Assembly (NCBI GenBank): GCA_016285885.1
Contig: JAEERP010000009.1
Span: 1 to 64,000, forward strand
Reading direction: 5' to 3'
DNA: 64,000 nt
Source: Paludibacteraceae bacterium
GTDB taxonomy: Bacteria; Bacteroidota; Bacteroidia; Bacteroidales; Paludibacteraceae
The notes under the pieces were generated by a model. The model was not told the DNA's origin. It did no database searches and saw only the letters and a program-made list of their open reading frames with translations. This document shows positions 45,002 to 54,187 of the stretch, one piece after another. The translations under genes were made by a program, and so were the position numbers. The number at the start of each line of letters is the position of its first letter. Position 1 is the stretch's first letter.

Positions 45002-46096
45002 TTACATGCCTCTTTCCAGACAGATATAGTCGTAGGCCTCTTGGACTTGCCGGAATTTATCGGTCGAGATTCTCCGTTCCTGGTCGGTCGCCTCAGGCGA
45101 GAGGCGGTCAGGGTGGTATTTCTTCACCAAGGTGCGGTAGGCATCTTTGATCTCCGATTCGGAGGCGGTGGTGAGGATGCCCAATTTATTGTAGGCCTGC
45201 GTCAGTTTATAGCCGAAGGTGGAGGATTTTTTCTGATTCCTCTGTTGTTCATCCGACCGTTCCTTCTCCTGTTTATGGGCGTTATCACTCTTCCTGCCGT
45301 CGTTTTGCTTGGAAGATTCGTCTTTTCCCTTTTGGTTTGTATTCTTGCCTATCCCATACATTCGCATGAGATTGAGCCACCCCTCACGCCGGATGCCTAG
45401 TTTTTGCGCGATGCCAGAGAGTATTTCTGCCTCGGAGTTGATCACGCCATCGCTGGAATAAGCCACTTGGCAAAGAGCCTTGACGAGGTCCAAAGCCGCC
45501 GTGTAGTAGATGCCGGCTTCCCTGATATATTGGCAACACTTCTCATACCGCAACAATATCGGGCAGGAGTTGTAATATTCAAGCACTTCCATGCAGTCGC
45601 CCATGTGGGAATGGGAGGAATTCGATATGGGGTCATTCCCTTCATTTTTAGGGGAGTACAACAAGATATCATTGTAGATAGGATGTCTATCGAAATAGGC
45701 GAGAGCCACTTTCATCTCTTGGTCGCCTATGGAACCATCTTTCCGGATCACCCAGGAAAACAAGGCGATGACAGAGAGCGCAGCTTTATAAAGGGACAAG
45801 TCCATTGATATATACGCACCTTCCTTTTTTTTGAAGATATTCTTTTCCTCCGTCTCCCAAGGCCTGTAAGTGTGTTTGGAACTATATTCGTAAGTGCGTC
45901 TGGAATTTTTCTTATTGTTATTTGATTTGCCAGTATTATTAGCGGAAGAGGAATCATACGATTTAGATGTTCCAAAAGGTTCCGCTTCCCAGCTATCGTT
46001 CCCCTTGTTGGCATAGATGCGAAGAATGAAAGCTATTCCGAAGGGGAGAGCAAAAATCACCAGGAGGTAACCCAATAGAAGAATTGCTTCTGACAT
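45002..46096 (-). CDS. TerB-like / C-terminal J-domain membrane protein, paralogue F
   Basis: This 364-residue protein has a single N-terminal membrane segment (AILLLGYLLVIFALPFGIAF). A Ser/Asn/Lys-rich linker precedes the TerB-like domain (about 105-245: SVIALFSWVIRKDGSIGDQEMKVALAYF, LRYEKCCQYIR, ALCQVAYSSDGVINSE). The J domain (KKYHPDRLSPE) is the most divergent of the set (AYRTLVKK, TDKFRQVQEAYDYICLERGM). The motif HPD is intact. Confidence 0.85.
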   Translation of the reverse strand: MSEAILLLGYLLVIFALPFGIAFILRIYANKGNDSWEAEPFGTSKSYDSSSANNTGKSNNNKKNSRRTYEYSSKHTYRPWETEEKNIFKKKEGAYISMDLSLYKAALSVIALFSWVIRKDGSIGDQEMKVALAYFDRHPIYNDILLYSPKNEGNDPISNSSHSHMGDCMEVLEYYNSCPILLRYEKCCQYIREAGIYYTAALDLVKALCQVAYSSDGVINSEAEILSGIAQKLGIRREGWLNLMRMYGIGKNTNQKGKDESSKQNDGRKSDNAHKQEKERSDEQQRNQKKSSTFGYKLTQAYNKLGILTTASESEIKDAYRTLVKKYHPDRLSPEATDQERRISTDKFRQVQEAYDYICLERGM

Positions 46097-46130
46097 ATCA
46101 ACTTATATTGTCATAATACCATTGCTGACA

Positions 46131-46138
46131 CAAAGATA
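46131..46138 (-). promoter_or_regulatory. -7 box of paralogue F
   Basis: The minus strand reads TATCTTTG, 34 bases upstream of the start codon. Confidence 0.55.
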
Positions 46139-46239
46139 AACAAACAAAAGCGCATCCCCAAAGGCAGACATACGATTGTTGATTTATACGAACCGATCAC
46201 GCAAAAAATATCGTTTTCATCGATGAAATGGCAGCCCAT

Positions 46240-46420
46240 ATGTAACCCATGCAGACCCAAGGCGCTGCCCAGGGCTAGATAATGTGGTGGCCTTTCAGGC
46301 TACATGGATACGCAAATATAGGATGTCGACACGTTCGGCAACGTAAATCATTTAATCAATGATACCCCCCCCAAAAAAAAAAAATTGACTACGTCGAACT
46401 AACGTTTCAAAATTCAAAAT
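46240..46420 (+). repeat. Dispersed palindromic repeat, copy 5
   Basis: It holds an imperfect hairpin (CCCAAGGC-GCT-GCCCAGGG), GGCCTTTCAGGC, ATATAGGATGTCGACACGTT, CGGCAACGTAAATCATTTAAT, a run of 12 A, GACTACGTCGAACTAACGT and AATTCAAAATTA. It lies between paralogues F and G, directly downstream of G. Confidence 0.8.
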
Positions 46421-46423
46421 TAT

Positions 46424-47458
46424 CTATCTGCTTCCTTTTTCGAGTCGGATAAGATCGTACGCCTCCTTGATTTGTCGGAACTGGTCCGCCGAGATCTTAC
46501 GGTCCATGTCGGTGGCGTCAGGTGAGAGGCGGTCAGGGTGGTACTTCTTGACCAGCTTGCGGTAAGCGTTCTTGACTTCCGCTTCGGAGGCGGTGGTGAG
46601 GAGTCCCAGCTGGTTGTAGGCTTGCGTCAGTTTATAGCCGAAGGTAGAGGATTTTTTCGTTTGCTCCTCTTGCTGTTTTGACTCCTCATTTTTGCGATTT
46701 TGGGCGAATTCATCGAAATTCTTGTATGTGTCGGAAGAGGTTTTCTCCTCTTTTGAGTAGTCGTAATAACTATATTTGGTCCGGTTCGTGTTTTTACTGT
46801 AATCTTTCTTATTATTCTCTTGTTGTTCTTTATGATAGAATCCATATTTCTGCGACAATGTCTCCCAATCCTCTTGCTTGATCCATAATTTTTGGGCGAT
46901 CTCATAGAGGATCTCCTTTTCGAAACCGATGACACCATCACTGGTATACGCCACTTGGAAGAGTGCCTTCAGGAGATCTACTGCCGCTTCGTAATAGATA
47001 TCGGCCCTATTTATATTTTCACAGCATTGGATGTGGCTTAGCATTCGCGGAACCGAATTGTAGTAATTCAGAAGTTCCTCACATCGACGACGGGTGTAGT
47101 GGTTCTGACCGAGAATAGGATCTTCCTTTTGGCGCAAATAATGAGAGAGGATGATGTTGTACCGAATATGAGTGCGGAAATAGAGGTTCGCCACGTCCAT
47201 TTCCCGCTTGTCCACGGATCCATCCCTTCGCATCACCCAGGAGAATAGGGCAATCGTGGAGAGCGCCGCCAGATATAGCTTCTTGTCATTCGGATCATCA
47301 TTGAAAAAGATTTGTCTTTCCCGTATGGCCTTCTTTTTAATATTGGGGGTTTCGCCTATTGAGTGGTATTCAGATTTTGGGTCGCTCTTAGCCTTTATTA
47401 TCATAACCGTAAGTTCGATAACGACTGCGATAAGAAATACTATTCCAAGTATGCTCAT
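46424..47458 (-). CDS. TerB-like / C-terminal J-domain membrane protein, paralogue G
   Basis: This 344-residue protein is the first of the array in transcription order. One N-terminal membrane segment (LGIVFLIAVVIELTVMII), a short linker, the TerB-like domain (about 65-210: STIALFSWVMRRDGSVDKREMDVANLYF, LSHIQCCENIN, ALFQVAYTSDGVIGFE), a Lys/Asn/Tyr-rich linker and a J domain with KKYHPDRLSPD, ending LIRLEKGSR instead of the usual KGM. HPD is intact. Confidence 0.85.
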   Translation of the reverse strand: MSILGIVFLIAVVIELTVMIIKAKSDPKSEYHSIGETPNIKKKAIRERQIFFNDDPNDKKLYLAALSTIALFSWVMRRDGSVDKREMDVANLYFRTHIRYNIILSHYLRQKEDPILGQNHYTRRRCEELLNYYNSVPRMLSHIQCCENINRADIYYEAAVDLLKALFQVAYTSDGVIGFEKEILYEIAQKLWIKQEDWETLSQKYGFYHKEQQENNKKDYSKNTNRTKYSYYDYSKEEKTSSDTYKNFDEFAQNRKNEESKQQEEQTKKSSTFGYKLTQAYNQLGLLTTASEAEVKNAYRKLVKKYHPDRLSPDATDMDRKISADQFRQIKEAYDLIRLEKGSR

Positions 47459-47798
47459 AGGGCTCTGAATCTATATGTGTGAATATGTTTTATCCTTGAT
47501 TTTACAAATATAATCATTTGGAATCTCACATCATAGACTTGACCGTTACGTATGGACGATTTATAGGGGATTTAAGCAAACCAAAAACAGGTGGACTTTT
47601 CCATAATTTCATACATCATGCAAATCTGCTCATTAATTAACAACCGATATCGCAAAGATAGGTGGAGCAGAGGAACATGGCATTGAATATTGTGTCAAAA
47701 TACTGCACAAATTTTCCAGTATTTCAGTTGGTTAGGAGTGTGGGAATGGTTGTTTTGGAAGGGTAAGAAGCCATTCCATCGAAAAATAGTTTGTGGTT
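47459..47798. promoter_or_regulatory. Upstream region of the TerB-J array
   Basis: The minus-strand -7 box TATATTTG lies at 47505-47512, 47 bases before paralogue G. From there to the end of queH (47799) the sequence is about 280 bases without a supported gene or a terminator I can recognise. Confidence 0.5.
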
Positions 47799-48452
47799 CT
47801 ATAGGCTTGTCTCGTTCTTCGTTTCCCTTTGTGAGAAGATGCAGCCGCAATAATTTTGTCGGTAGAGTTCATACTCTTTGGATAATTGGATGGAGCGTTG
47901 GTAGCCTCCCCGTTTCTTGAAGTCGGACGGAAGGAAGCTGACTCCGTATTTTCCCCCCATTTCATCGCCGATTACGTTCAGTCTCGCGGCATCCTTGAGG
48001 GGACTGATCGTCAATGTGGTGGTGAAGTAGTCGAACCCCTTTTCTTTCGATAGAATGGCGGTTTTTCGCAGTCTGAGCCGGAAACACTCCGTACAGCGCA
48101 AGCCCCCTTCGGGTTCCTGCTCCAATCCTTTCGTCACGGCGTAGAACTCCTTCGGGTCGTACGTCCCTTCGATGAAGGAGACGGGGTGGCGGGTAGGCAT
48201 TTGGCTGATGAGCCTTTTCTGCTCCTCCACACGCTTGGAGAACTCCTCTTCGGGGTAGATGTTCGGGTTGTAGTAGAAAACGGTGATCTCGAAGTATTGG
48301 GAAAGATACTCGATCGTGTAGCTGCTACAAGGCGCGCAGCAACTGTGCAACAACAACGAAGGCACGCGCCCTTCTCGGACGCATGCCTCTATGATTTGGT
48401 CTAACTGCTTCTGGTAATTGGTTAAATTACCTCTATGCCCATTTTCTCGCAT
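47799..48452 (-). CDS. queH: Epoxyqueuosine reductase QueH
   Basis: QueH reduces epoxyqueuosine to queuosine in tRNA wobble position 34, the last step of Q synthesis in organisms lacking QueG. The 217-residue protein shows the DUF208 signature: [52 protein letters not shown] and the C-terminal QNYCGCIFS. The Cys pairs bind an Fe-S cluster and metal. It overlaps the end of the acyl-CoA ligase gene by 31 bases, so it is the third gene of that operon; the functional link between the two is unclear. Confidence 0.93.
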   Translation of the reverse strand: MRENGHRGNLTNYQKQLDQIIEACVREGRVPSLLLHSCCAPCSSYTIEYLSQYFEITVFYYNPNIYPEEEFSKRVEEQKRLISQMPTRHPVSFIEGTYDPKEFYAVTKGLEQEPEGGLRCTECFRLRLRKTAILSKEKGFDYFTTTLTISPLKDAARLNVIGDEMGGKYGVSFLPSDFKKRGGYQRSIQLSKEYELYRQNYCGCIFSQRETKNETSL

Positions 48453-50074
48453 AGCTGTAAGCTCATTTCCTTCAGTTTGAACTTCTGTATCTTGCCGGAG
48501 CCCGTCAGCGGGAACTGGTCGATGAAGAAGACATATTTAGGGATCTTGTAGCGGGCGATCTTCCCTTTGCAGAAGTCGCGCACATCCTCCGGATCCATCT
48601 TCGCACCCTCCTGCAAAATGATGAAGGCGCCCACTTCCTCTCCGTATTTCTTCGACGGTACGGCAGCCACCTGCACGTCCTTGATGCCTGGCATGTGGTA
48701 GAGGAACTCCTCGATTTCACGCGGATAAACGTTCTCTCCACCACGGATGATCATATCCTTGATACGTCCCGTGATGCGGTAGTAGCCGTTCTCGTCCTTC
48801 ACGCCCAAATCTCCGGAGTGGAGGAATCCGTTCTTATCGATCACCTCGGCCGTGGCCTCAGGGTTCTTGTAGTAGCCTTTCATGACGTTGAATCCCTTGC
48901 AGCACATCTCACCTTGTACGCCTACAGGGCACTCCTCGCCCGTTTCAGGGTCGATCACCTTCACTTCCACGAACGGATAGTCTCGTCCCACTGTCGTGCA
49001 ACGCAGTTCGAAGCTGTCGTCGAGATTGGTCTGCGTCATACCTGGGGAGCTCTCCGTCAGACCGTAGACGCTCGTGATGGTCATGTACATCTTCTCGCTC
49101 ACCTGCTTCATCAACTCCACAGGGCAGAGCGACCCCGCCATGATACCCGTACGCAACGAACTCATGTCGAACATGTTGAACATCGCATGGTTCAATTCGG
49201 CGATGAACATCGTCGGCACGCCGTACAATGCCGTACAACGCTCCTTATGGACGGATGCCAGCACCACCAACGGGTCGAACTTCTCCACCATCACCTGGGT
49301 ACAACCATGCGTGAGGCAGTTCATCGTGGCCAACACCACGCCGAAGCAGTGGAACAAAGGCACGCAGACGCAAAGCTTGTCATCCTGCGTGAAACGCATG
49401 TTCTCTCCCGTGAAGAAACCATCGTTGGAGATGTTGTAGTGCGTCAGCATGACACCCTTCGGGAAACCCGTCGTGCCGGAGGTATATTGCATGTTCACCA
49501 CATCGTGGCAAGTGACGTTCTTCTTCATTTCGTTGAGCTGCTCGTCGTCGATGTTCTTTCCGAGCAACAGCAACTCAGCCGTGTTGTACATTCCCCTATA
49601 CTTCTCCTGGCCGATGTACACGACGTTCTTCATGTAAGGGAAACGTTTGCTGTTCAAGTGACCGCGCTCGCAGTTCTTTAGTTCCGGCAACATCTTGTAG
49701 GTCATGTCGACGTAGTCGCACTCCCATGTTCCGTTCGTGATGCAGAGCGTATGCATATCGGAGTTCTCGCAGAGATACTCCAACTCGTTTTGCTTGTAGT
49801 TGGTGTTCACGGTGACGAGCACTGCACCGATTTTCGCGGTGGCGTAGAGGAAGGTGAGCCAATCCGGCACGTTCGTCGCCCAGATACCCACGTTACTGCC
49901 CTTCTTCACACCGATGGAGATCAGGCCCTTCGCCAAGTTGTCCACACGTTCGTTGAAGACCTTCCATGTAAAACGGAGGTCGCGGTCCGAATAGACGATA
50001 TATTCCTTATCTGGGGTTTTCTCCGCCCAATACTCGAGCCATTGCCCCAATGTTCTTTCTGATAATTGCTGCAT
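48422..50074 (-). CDS. AMP-dependent acyl-CoA synthetase
   Basis: This 550-residue adenylate-forming enzyme activates a carboxylic acid, probably a medium- or long-chain fatty acid, to its CoA thioester. Motifs: [18 protein letters not shown] (AMP binding), [42 protein letters not shown] (split in two by the hinge) and the catalytic Lys in [14 protein letters not shown]. It lies 12 bases after the HTH-cupin regulator gene, a pairing I recall from other Bacteroidales, and upstream of queH. Confidence 0.92.
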   Translation of the reverse strand: MQQLSERTLGQWLEYWAEKTPDKEYIVYSDRDLRFTWKVFNERVDNLAKGLISIGVKKGSNVGIWATNVPDWLTFLYATAKIGAVLVTVNTNYKQNELEYLCENSDMHTLCITNGTWECDYVDMTYKMLPELKNCERGHLNSKRFPYMKNVVYIGQEKYRGMYNTAELLLLGKNIDDEQLNEMKKNVTCHDVVNMQYTSGTTGFPKGVMLTHYNISNDGFFTGENMRFTQDDKLCVCVPLFHCFGVVLATMNCLTHGCTQVMVEKFDPLVVLASVHKERCTALYGVPTMFIAELNHAMFNMFDMSSLRTGIMAGSLCPVELMKQVSEKMYMTITSVYGLTESSPGMTQTNLDDSFELRCTTVGRDYPFVEVKVIDPETGEECPVGVQGEMCCKGFNVMKGYYKNPEATAEVIDKNGFLHSGDLGVKDENGYYRITGRIKDMIIRGGENVYPREIEEFLYHMPGIKDVQVAAVPSKKYGEEVGAFIILQEGAKMDPEDVRDFCKGKIARYKIPKYVFFIDQFPLTGSGKIQKFKLKEMSLQLCEKMGIEVI

Positions 50075-50086
50075 AGCTGTAAAGAA

Positions 50087-50665
50087 TTAGAATGGAGTAT
50101 ATACGACAGCGAGGATTTTGGCGGACTTTCCTGTCGCGCCATGAACATGGTGTTCCACGATGGAATCGTAGAAAATGCTGTCGCCCACCTTCAGGTTATA
50201 CTTTTCCTTGCCGTACTCGATTTCGACCTCACCCTCCATGACGTAGATGAACTCCTCACCCTCGTGTGCGGAGAGTTTGAAGTTTTTCTCCTCGGAAGGT
50301 TGGATGTCGATGATGAAAGGCTCCATGTGCCTTCCCGCCTTCTGTTTGGCGAGGGAGTGATACTCCATGTGCTTCCTTGCGTCGGTAGCGCCGTTGGAGA
50401 AGCTGATGCTGCTGTTACGCTCTTCAGCGCGACAAACAACAGGTCCTAGTTCGTCATTATCGTCCAAGAAAGTACCCAATCGCACACCCAACGCTCTCGC
50501 GATCTTGATCAACGGCCCCAAAGAAGGCAAGTACTGATCATTCTCGATTGATATGATTTGGTCTGTAGAGAGACCACTGCGCTCAGAAATCTCCTCGATG
50601 GAGATGTTTTTGGATTCCCTAATCCCCTTGATTTTGGAACCCACGATAGTGTTACTGTTGGACAT
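50087..50665 (-). CDS. XRE-family HTH regulator with C-terminal cupin domain
   Basis: This 192-residue protein has an N-terminal HTH (about 8-62: GSKIKGIRESKNISIEEISE, SGLSTDQIISIENDQ) and a C-terminal cupin (about 115-185: HEGEEFIYVMEGEVEIEYG, LKVGDSIFYDSIVEHHVHG) with ligand- or metal-binding His and Glu residues. Members of this class often regulate the gene they precede. As it heads an operon with the acyl-CoA synthetase, it probably senses a small acid or its CoA ester and controls its own transcript. Confidence 0.92.
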   Translation of the reverse strand: MSNSNTIVGSKIKGIRESKNISIEEISERSGLSTDQIISIENDQYLPSLGPLIKIARALGVRLGTFLDDNDELGPVVCRAEERNSSISFSNGATDARKHMEYHSLAKQKAGRHMEPFIIDIQPSEEKNFKLSAHEGEEFIYVMEGEVEIEYGKEKYNLKVGDSIFYDSIVEHHVHGATGKSAKILAVVYTPF

Positions 50666-50704
50666 AAAACTAGATAATATATACTTTATACTTTATTTCG
50701 GGCG

Positions 50705-50712
50705 CAAAAATA
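50705..50712 (-). promoter_or_regulatory. -7 box of the HTH-cupin / acyl-CoA synthetase / queH operon
   Basis: The minus strand reads TATTTTTG, 39 bases before the start. A directly repeated TATACTTTA (twice between 50677 and 50695) follows it in the leader and could be an operator. Confidence 0.55.
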
Positions 50713-50850
50713 AGAAATATTCATATATACTACGTTCTTTTTGACTCTTTTTTGGAGTGATTTTATGGCAATAAAACACTTATGCCCATCCGTTTCCTCG
50801 CAAAATGATTCCGCTAATGTCGGTAATAAGGATGTGCGACATGTCCTTCC

Positions 50851-50917
50851 TTCAGGTCGTGCCGAGACGACCTGAAAAAACGCATAGGGGGACGGAATGT
50901 TCTCCTATCCCCCTATG
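50851..50917 (-). terminator. Terminator of the SDR gene plus adjacent inverted repeat
   Basis: On the minus strand CATAGGGGGA pairs with TCCCCCTATG (50883-50892 and 50908-50917), followed by GCG and six T. Immediately after it, TTCAGGTCGT/ACGACCTGAA (50851-50876) forms a second perfect 10-bp hairpin with a 6-base loop. Confidence 0.75.
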
Positions 50918-50939
50918 GAAGCCGTATGAAACGATGTGA

Positions 50940-51938
50940 TTATTCGCTCTTAAAAACGATTTCGTCCTTGGCCGGGTGTAGGAACTCAAACTCCAAAGTC
51001 CTTCTCAATCCCTCGGCCAGCGTGAAAGGAGGGACGAAACCAGTTGAGTGGGCTTTCGTCGAGTCGAACTGCGTAGTCGAGCAGAATTTCTTCACCCGTA
51101 CGGAACTGATGGTCATTTTCTTACCCGTTATTTTGGATAGTAAATCGAAGCAGTAACCTCCCAGCATACCCAGTGCGTAAGGAACCCGGATAGAAGGTAT
51201 GTGCTTATTCATCACTTCGCTGACCAATGGTACGAGGTCGTTCATGGTATAGTCCGGCTTGTCAATATAATTGAAGACATTATATCCCTCAGTGAGGTTG
51301 TCGATCATATATTTGACGAAGGCGGTCACGTTTCCCACGTATGCCATTGATTTTGCGTTGTCACCTTTCCCTACCATGAGGAATTTTCCCCCAGAGATCT
51401 GCTTGAGCAGGTTGTACACGTTTCCGCGGTTGCGTTCTCCGAAGGTCACAGTCGGGCGGATGATATTGATATTCCAGTCTGGATGCGATTCGTACCATTT
51501 CTGGAGGATCTGTTCCGCCTGCCATTTGCTTTTCCCGTAGTGGTTGAAAGGATCTTTAGGGTGATCCTCGCTTGGATTTTTCTTGTTCAGTCCGTATACG
51601 GCGACGGAGGAGAAGAAAATGATTCGCTTGACGTTGTTTTTCTCCATGGCATTAAGCGTTTTCTCCATTCCGCCCACGTTGGTGTCATAATACAAAGAAA
51701 CTGGGGTAACATCATCCCTATGTTGTGCGGCCAATAAAACGACCACGTCACTTCCAGCGATCTCCCTGTCCATGTCGTCCTGGTTGCGGACATCGCCGAT
51801 CGTAGTGTAAGAATCGAAGAAATGGCTATGCTCCAAATCCACGTTTTTTACTTCATAAATGTTTTGTTTTCCTTTTAGTAGCAAGTCAATCAGTCGTGTT
51901 CCCACAAATCCACTTGCGCCTATCATTGTTATTTTCAT
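50940..51938 (-). CDS. Extended SDR family NAD-dependent epimerase/dehydratase
   Basis: This 332-residue Rossmann-fold enzyme acts on nucleotide sugars. Motifs: N-terminal GASGFVGTRL, DVRNQDD, a Ser in FFSSVAVYG, the catalytic YxxxK in YGKSKWQ and a downstream RPTVTFGERNRGNVY. The sequence resembles GalE/UDP-glucose epimerase relatives but the specificity is not fixed. It is divergent from a GT4 gene with shared upstream DNA, so a role in surface glycan synthesis is likely. Confidence 0.88.
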   Translation of the reverse strand: MKITMIGASGFVGTRLIDLLLKGKQNIYEVKNVDLEHSHFFDSYTTIGDVRNQDDMDREIAGSDVVVLLAAQHRDDVTPVSLYYDTNVGGMEKTLNAMEKNNVKRIIFFSSVAVYGLNKKNPSEDHPKDPFNHYGKSKWQAEQILQKWYESHPDWNINIIRPTVTFGERNRGNVYNLLKQISGGKFLMVGKGDNAKSMAYVGNVTAFVKYMIDNLTEGYNVFNYIDKPDYTMNDLVPLVSEVMNKHIPSIRVPYALGMLGGYCFDLLSKITGKKMTISSVRVKKFCSTTQFDSTKAHSTGFVPPFTLAEGLRRTLEFEFLHPAKDEIVFKSE

Positions 51939-52316
51939 GGCATCTACGTTTTATGTTTGTCCGTAAATATATACTTTATATCCGAAGGACATCTCATATG
52001 TCCCAATCCACTGCAAATATATGAAAAAAATGAGAAAAACTATTTGATGCCACCTTGTATCTGTGTTTTTCTTGTCTATCCGTGCGGGAATGGAGGTTAG
52101 AGTCCCCTTGTGGGTCTTATTTTTTGTTTACAAACCGAATTGCTATTTACAATTGATTATGCGTGGGGGAATGAATTTCAGGTGTCAGTGTCATGAAAAA
52201 GGGGAAAAACATTTGTGCGTGTTAGAATTTGTTCTACCTTTGCGCATGATATGCATGATAATTTTGTAGTATGGCGGATTTGAAACCCCATTCATTGTAA
52301 TATCAAAAGAGAAGAG
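51939..52316. promoter_or_regulatory. Divergent promoter region of the SDR and GT4 genes
   Basis: Minus strand: TATATTTG at 52014-52021, 76 bases before the SDR gene. Plus strand: TTTG at 52212-52215 and TACCTTTG at 52235-52242, 19 bases apart, a perfect Bacteroidetes promoter 75 bases before the GT4 start. A short hairpin GGACAT-CTCAT-ATGTCC lies near 51988-52003 in the SDR leader. No ORF is supported. Confidence 0.7.
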
Positions 52317-53375
52317 ATGAGAATCCTACAAATCATAACAAAGTGTGAATTGGGAGGTGCGCAGACTGTTGTGGCGAATCTTGCAAATAGTCTTGTTGAG
52401 GGCAATGAAGTGTTTGTGGCTTCCGGAGAGGGTGACGGCAAGATGTGGAGTTTGTTCCATCCATCTGTCGAATGTATCCATCTGAAGCACCTCCAAAGGG
52501 CGGTTAGTCTCAAGGAAGATCTGTTGGCATATAGGGAAATAAGGAAACTATATAAGCGGATCAAGCCGGATGTCGTGCATCTGCATGCGTCGAAGGTTGC
52601 TATATTGGGGAAAATCGCCATTCCAAGCAAAAAGGTTATTTATACGGTGCATGGGTTCGACTCGATTAGGGTCGCGAACAGGATTTTCCTTCCGATAACA
52701 AAATTCATGCAGCGTTTTTGCGCATCGATAGTGGGCGTAAGTAATTACGATTATAATAATTTGATTTCCGAGAACATAACCAACAATGTTGAGATGATAT
52801 ACAATGGAATCAATCGTCCGGACACGAGTTCGATCGAGGATATCCCTGTATTTCACCAATACGAGAAGAATGTGCTCACCATTGCGAGGTTGGTTGCGCC
52901 GAAGAAGCCTAGATATTTTGTCGAGATCGCTAAGCGTTTGCCTCAATATGGGTTCATTTGGATAGGCAATTGCGAGAAGGTTGAGTATGATGATGTGCCG
53001 GAAAACTGCCATTTCATCGGGAATATCGCCAATGCGGGAGCCTATTGCTCAAAAACGGATTTGTATTGCCTCATCTCGGATTTCGAGGGATTGCCAGTTT
53101 CCATCTTGGAAGCCATGAGTTTCGGGAAACCTGTGGTGGCGTCCAAAGTGGGTGGTGTGCCGGAGATCATAGAGGATGGTTTGAACGGCTATGCGGTCGA
53201 AAATGATGTGGATGTCTTTGTGAATCGCATCAAGGAGATTCTCGAAGATCCCGATTTGTATAGAAAAATGTGTCAGAAATCTTTGGATATCTTCAACGAG
53301 AAACTGACGATTAAGACGATGGTCGATAAGTATTTCGCCATTTATAAACGGATATATTCCAACCAGTTAAAGTAA
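52317..53375 (+). CDS. Glycosyltransferase family 4
   Basis: This 352-residue GT-B enzyme begins RILQIITKCELGGAQTVVAN, with the glycine-rich acceptor-side loop. It has VVHLHASKVAILG, VYTVHGFDSIR and the C-terminal donor-site motif SDFEGLPVSILEAMSFGKPVVAS with the EX7E pattern. It has a near-perfect promoter of its own. The convergent GT32 gene and divergent SDR gene suggest a small surface-glycan cluster. Confidence 0.92.
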   Translation: MRILQIITKCELGGAQTVVANLANSLVEGNEVFVASGEGDGKMWSLFHPSVECIHLKHLQRAVSLKEDLLAYREIRKLYKRIKPDVVHLHASKVAILGKIAIPSKKVIYTVHGFDSIRVANRIFLPITKFMQRFCASIVGVSNYDYNNLISENITNNVEMIYNGINRPDTSSIEDIPVFHQYEKNVLTIARLVAPKKPRYFVEIAKRLPQYGFIWIGNCEKVEYDDVPENCHFIGNIANAGAYCSKTDLYCLISDFEGLPVSILEAMSFGKPVVASKVGGVPEIIEDGLNGYAVENDVDVFVNRIKEILEDPDLYRKMCQKSLDIFNEKLTIKTMVDKYFAIYKRIYSNQLK

Positions 53376-53437
53376 AATTTGGTCCGATTATATTGCGATT
53401 CGAGTAACGTCGATAGGAGTATAATGTTTCTTTTCGT

Positions 53438-54187
53438 TTATTTCATCTGACTCTCTTTCCACTTTTTAAGTCCTATCTTCTTGATCAGGAATTCGATCGT
53501 TTTAGGTCCTAAAAGACGCGACAATCGTTTCCGTATCTTGGAAGCGGCCTGCACGTGTTTTGGCATCCATGATCCTGCGAAGTGATGGATGCAATAACTG
53601 TTTTCGGTCAGATTCAGCTTTCCTGTATGTTGGGATATTGGACAAAAATATTCTGAAGGATACATGGTGGTCAGCCCTTCGAAGTCCTGATACGTGTTAT
53701 TCATCACCAATCCTTTCTCCAACATATAGTTTGTTATCAATGTCGTGTTTGTCGTGAGGTCAAAGGTGTTATCTTCCTTGACGAAATGGCGGTTGTCATA
53801 GTCTACCAAAAGGTCTTTGACCCATTGCCCCTCTTTCTCGCTTGCCATCATGCCTGTTGGCACGTATCCGCTACTTTCAAAGCCTGAAAATGCGTGTAGG
53901 TGCAGAAAAGGTGTCAGGCTCTTAAGCACTTCCACATCGGTGTCCATGTATATGCCCCCTTCTTTGTATAATGCGTAAAGCCGCACATAGTCTGTGACGA
54001 ATGCGAATTTCCTGTTTTCGTATGCCTCCTTCACGTATGTGTTTGAGTTAATGTCGAAACTCTCTTCATCCCATCTCCTTATCTCGTAATCGGACATATA
54101 TTTCTTCCAAGACTCAATGCATTTTAATGCCAAATTGGGCATCTCCCCTTTCCCAAACCAGCAGTAGTGTATGATTTTCGGAATCAT
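53438..54187 (-). CDS. Glycosyltransferase family 32 (DXD sugar transferase)
   Basis: This 249-residue enzyme starts with the family signature PKIIHYCWFGKGEMP, has ESWKKYMSDYEIRRWDE, the helix AFVTDYVRLYALYKEGGIYMD and the DXD metal/nucleotide-sugar motif in MDTDVEVLKS near residue 88. The C-terminal HHFAGSWM is also typical. Homologues act in capsule and LPS assembly. It converges on the GT4 gene and has its own promoter. Confidence 0.93.
   Translation of the reverse strand: MIPKIIHYCWFGKGEMPNLALKCIESWKKYMSDYEIRRWDEESFDINSNTYVKEAYENRKFAFVTDYVRLYALYKEGGIYMDTDVEVLKSLTPFLHLHAFSGFESSGYVPTGMMASEKEGQWVKDLLVDYDNRHFVKEDNTFDLTTNTTLITNYMLEKGLVMNNTYQDFEGLTTMYPSEYFCPISQHTGKLNLTENSYCIHHFAGSWMPKHVQAASKIRKRLSRLLGPKTIEFLIKKIGLKKWKESQMK

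Noticed and set aside
37935-46420. Regular repeats considered as a CRISPR array
   Set aside because: Units are 100-200 bases, far apart, separated by genes and lack uniform spacers; no cas gene is present.
48695-49681. 328-codon antisense ORF in the acyl-CoA synthetase gene
   Set aside because: It is a His-rich antisense shadow of a well-supported gene.
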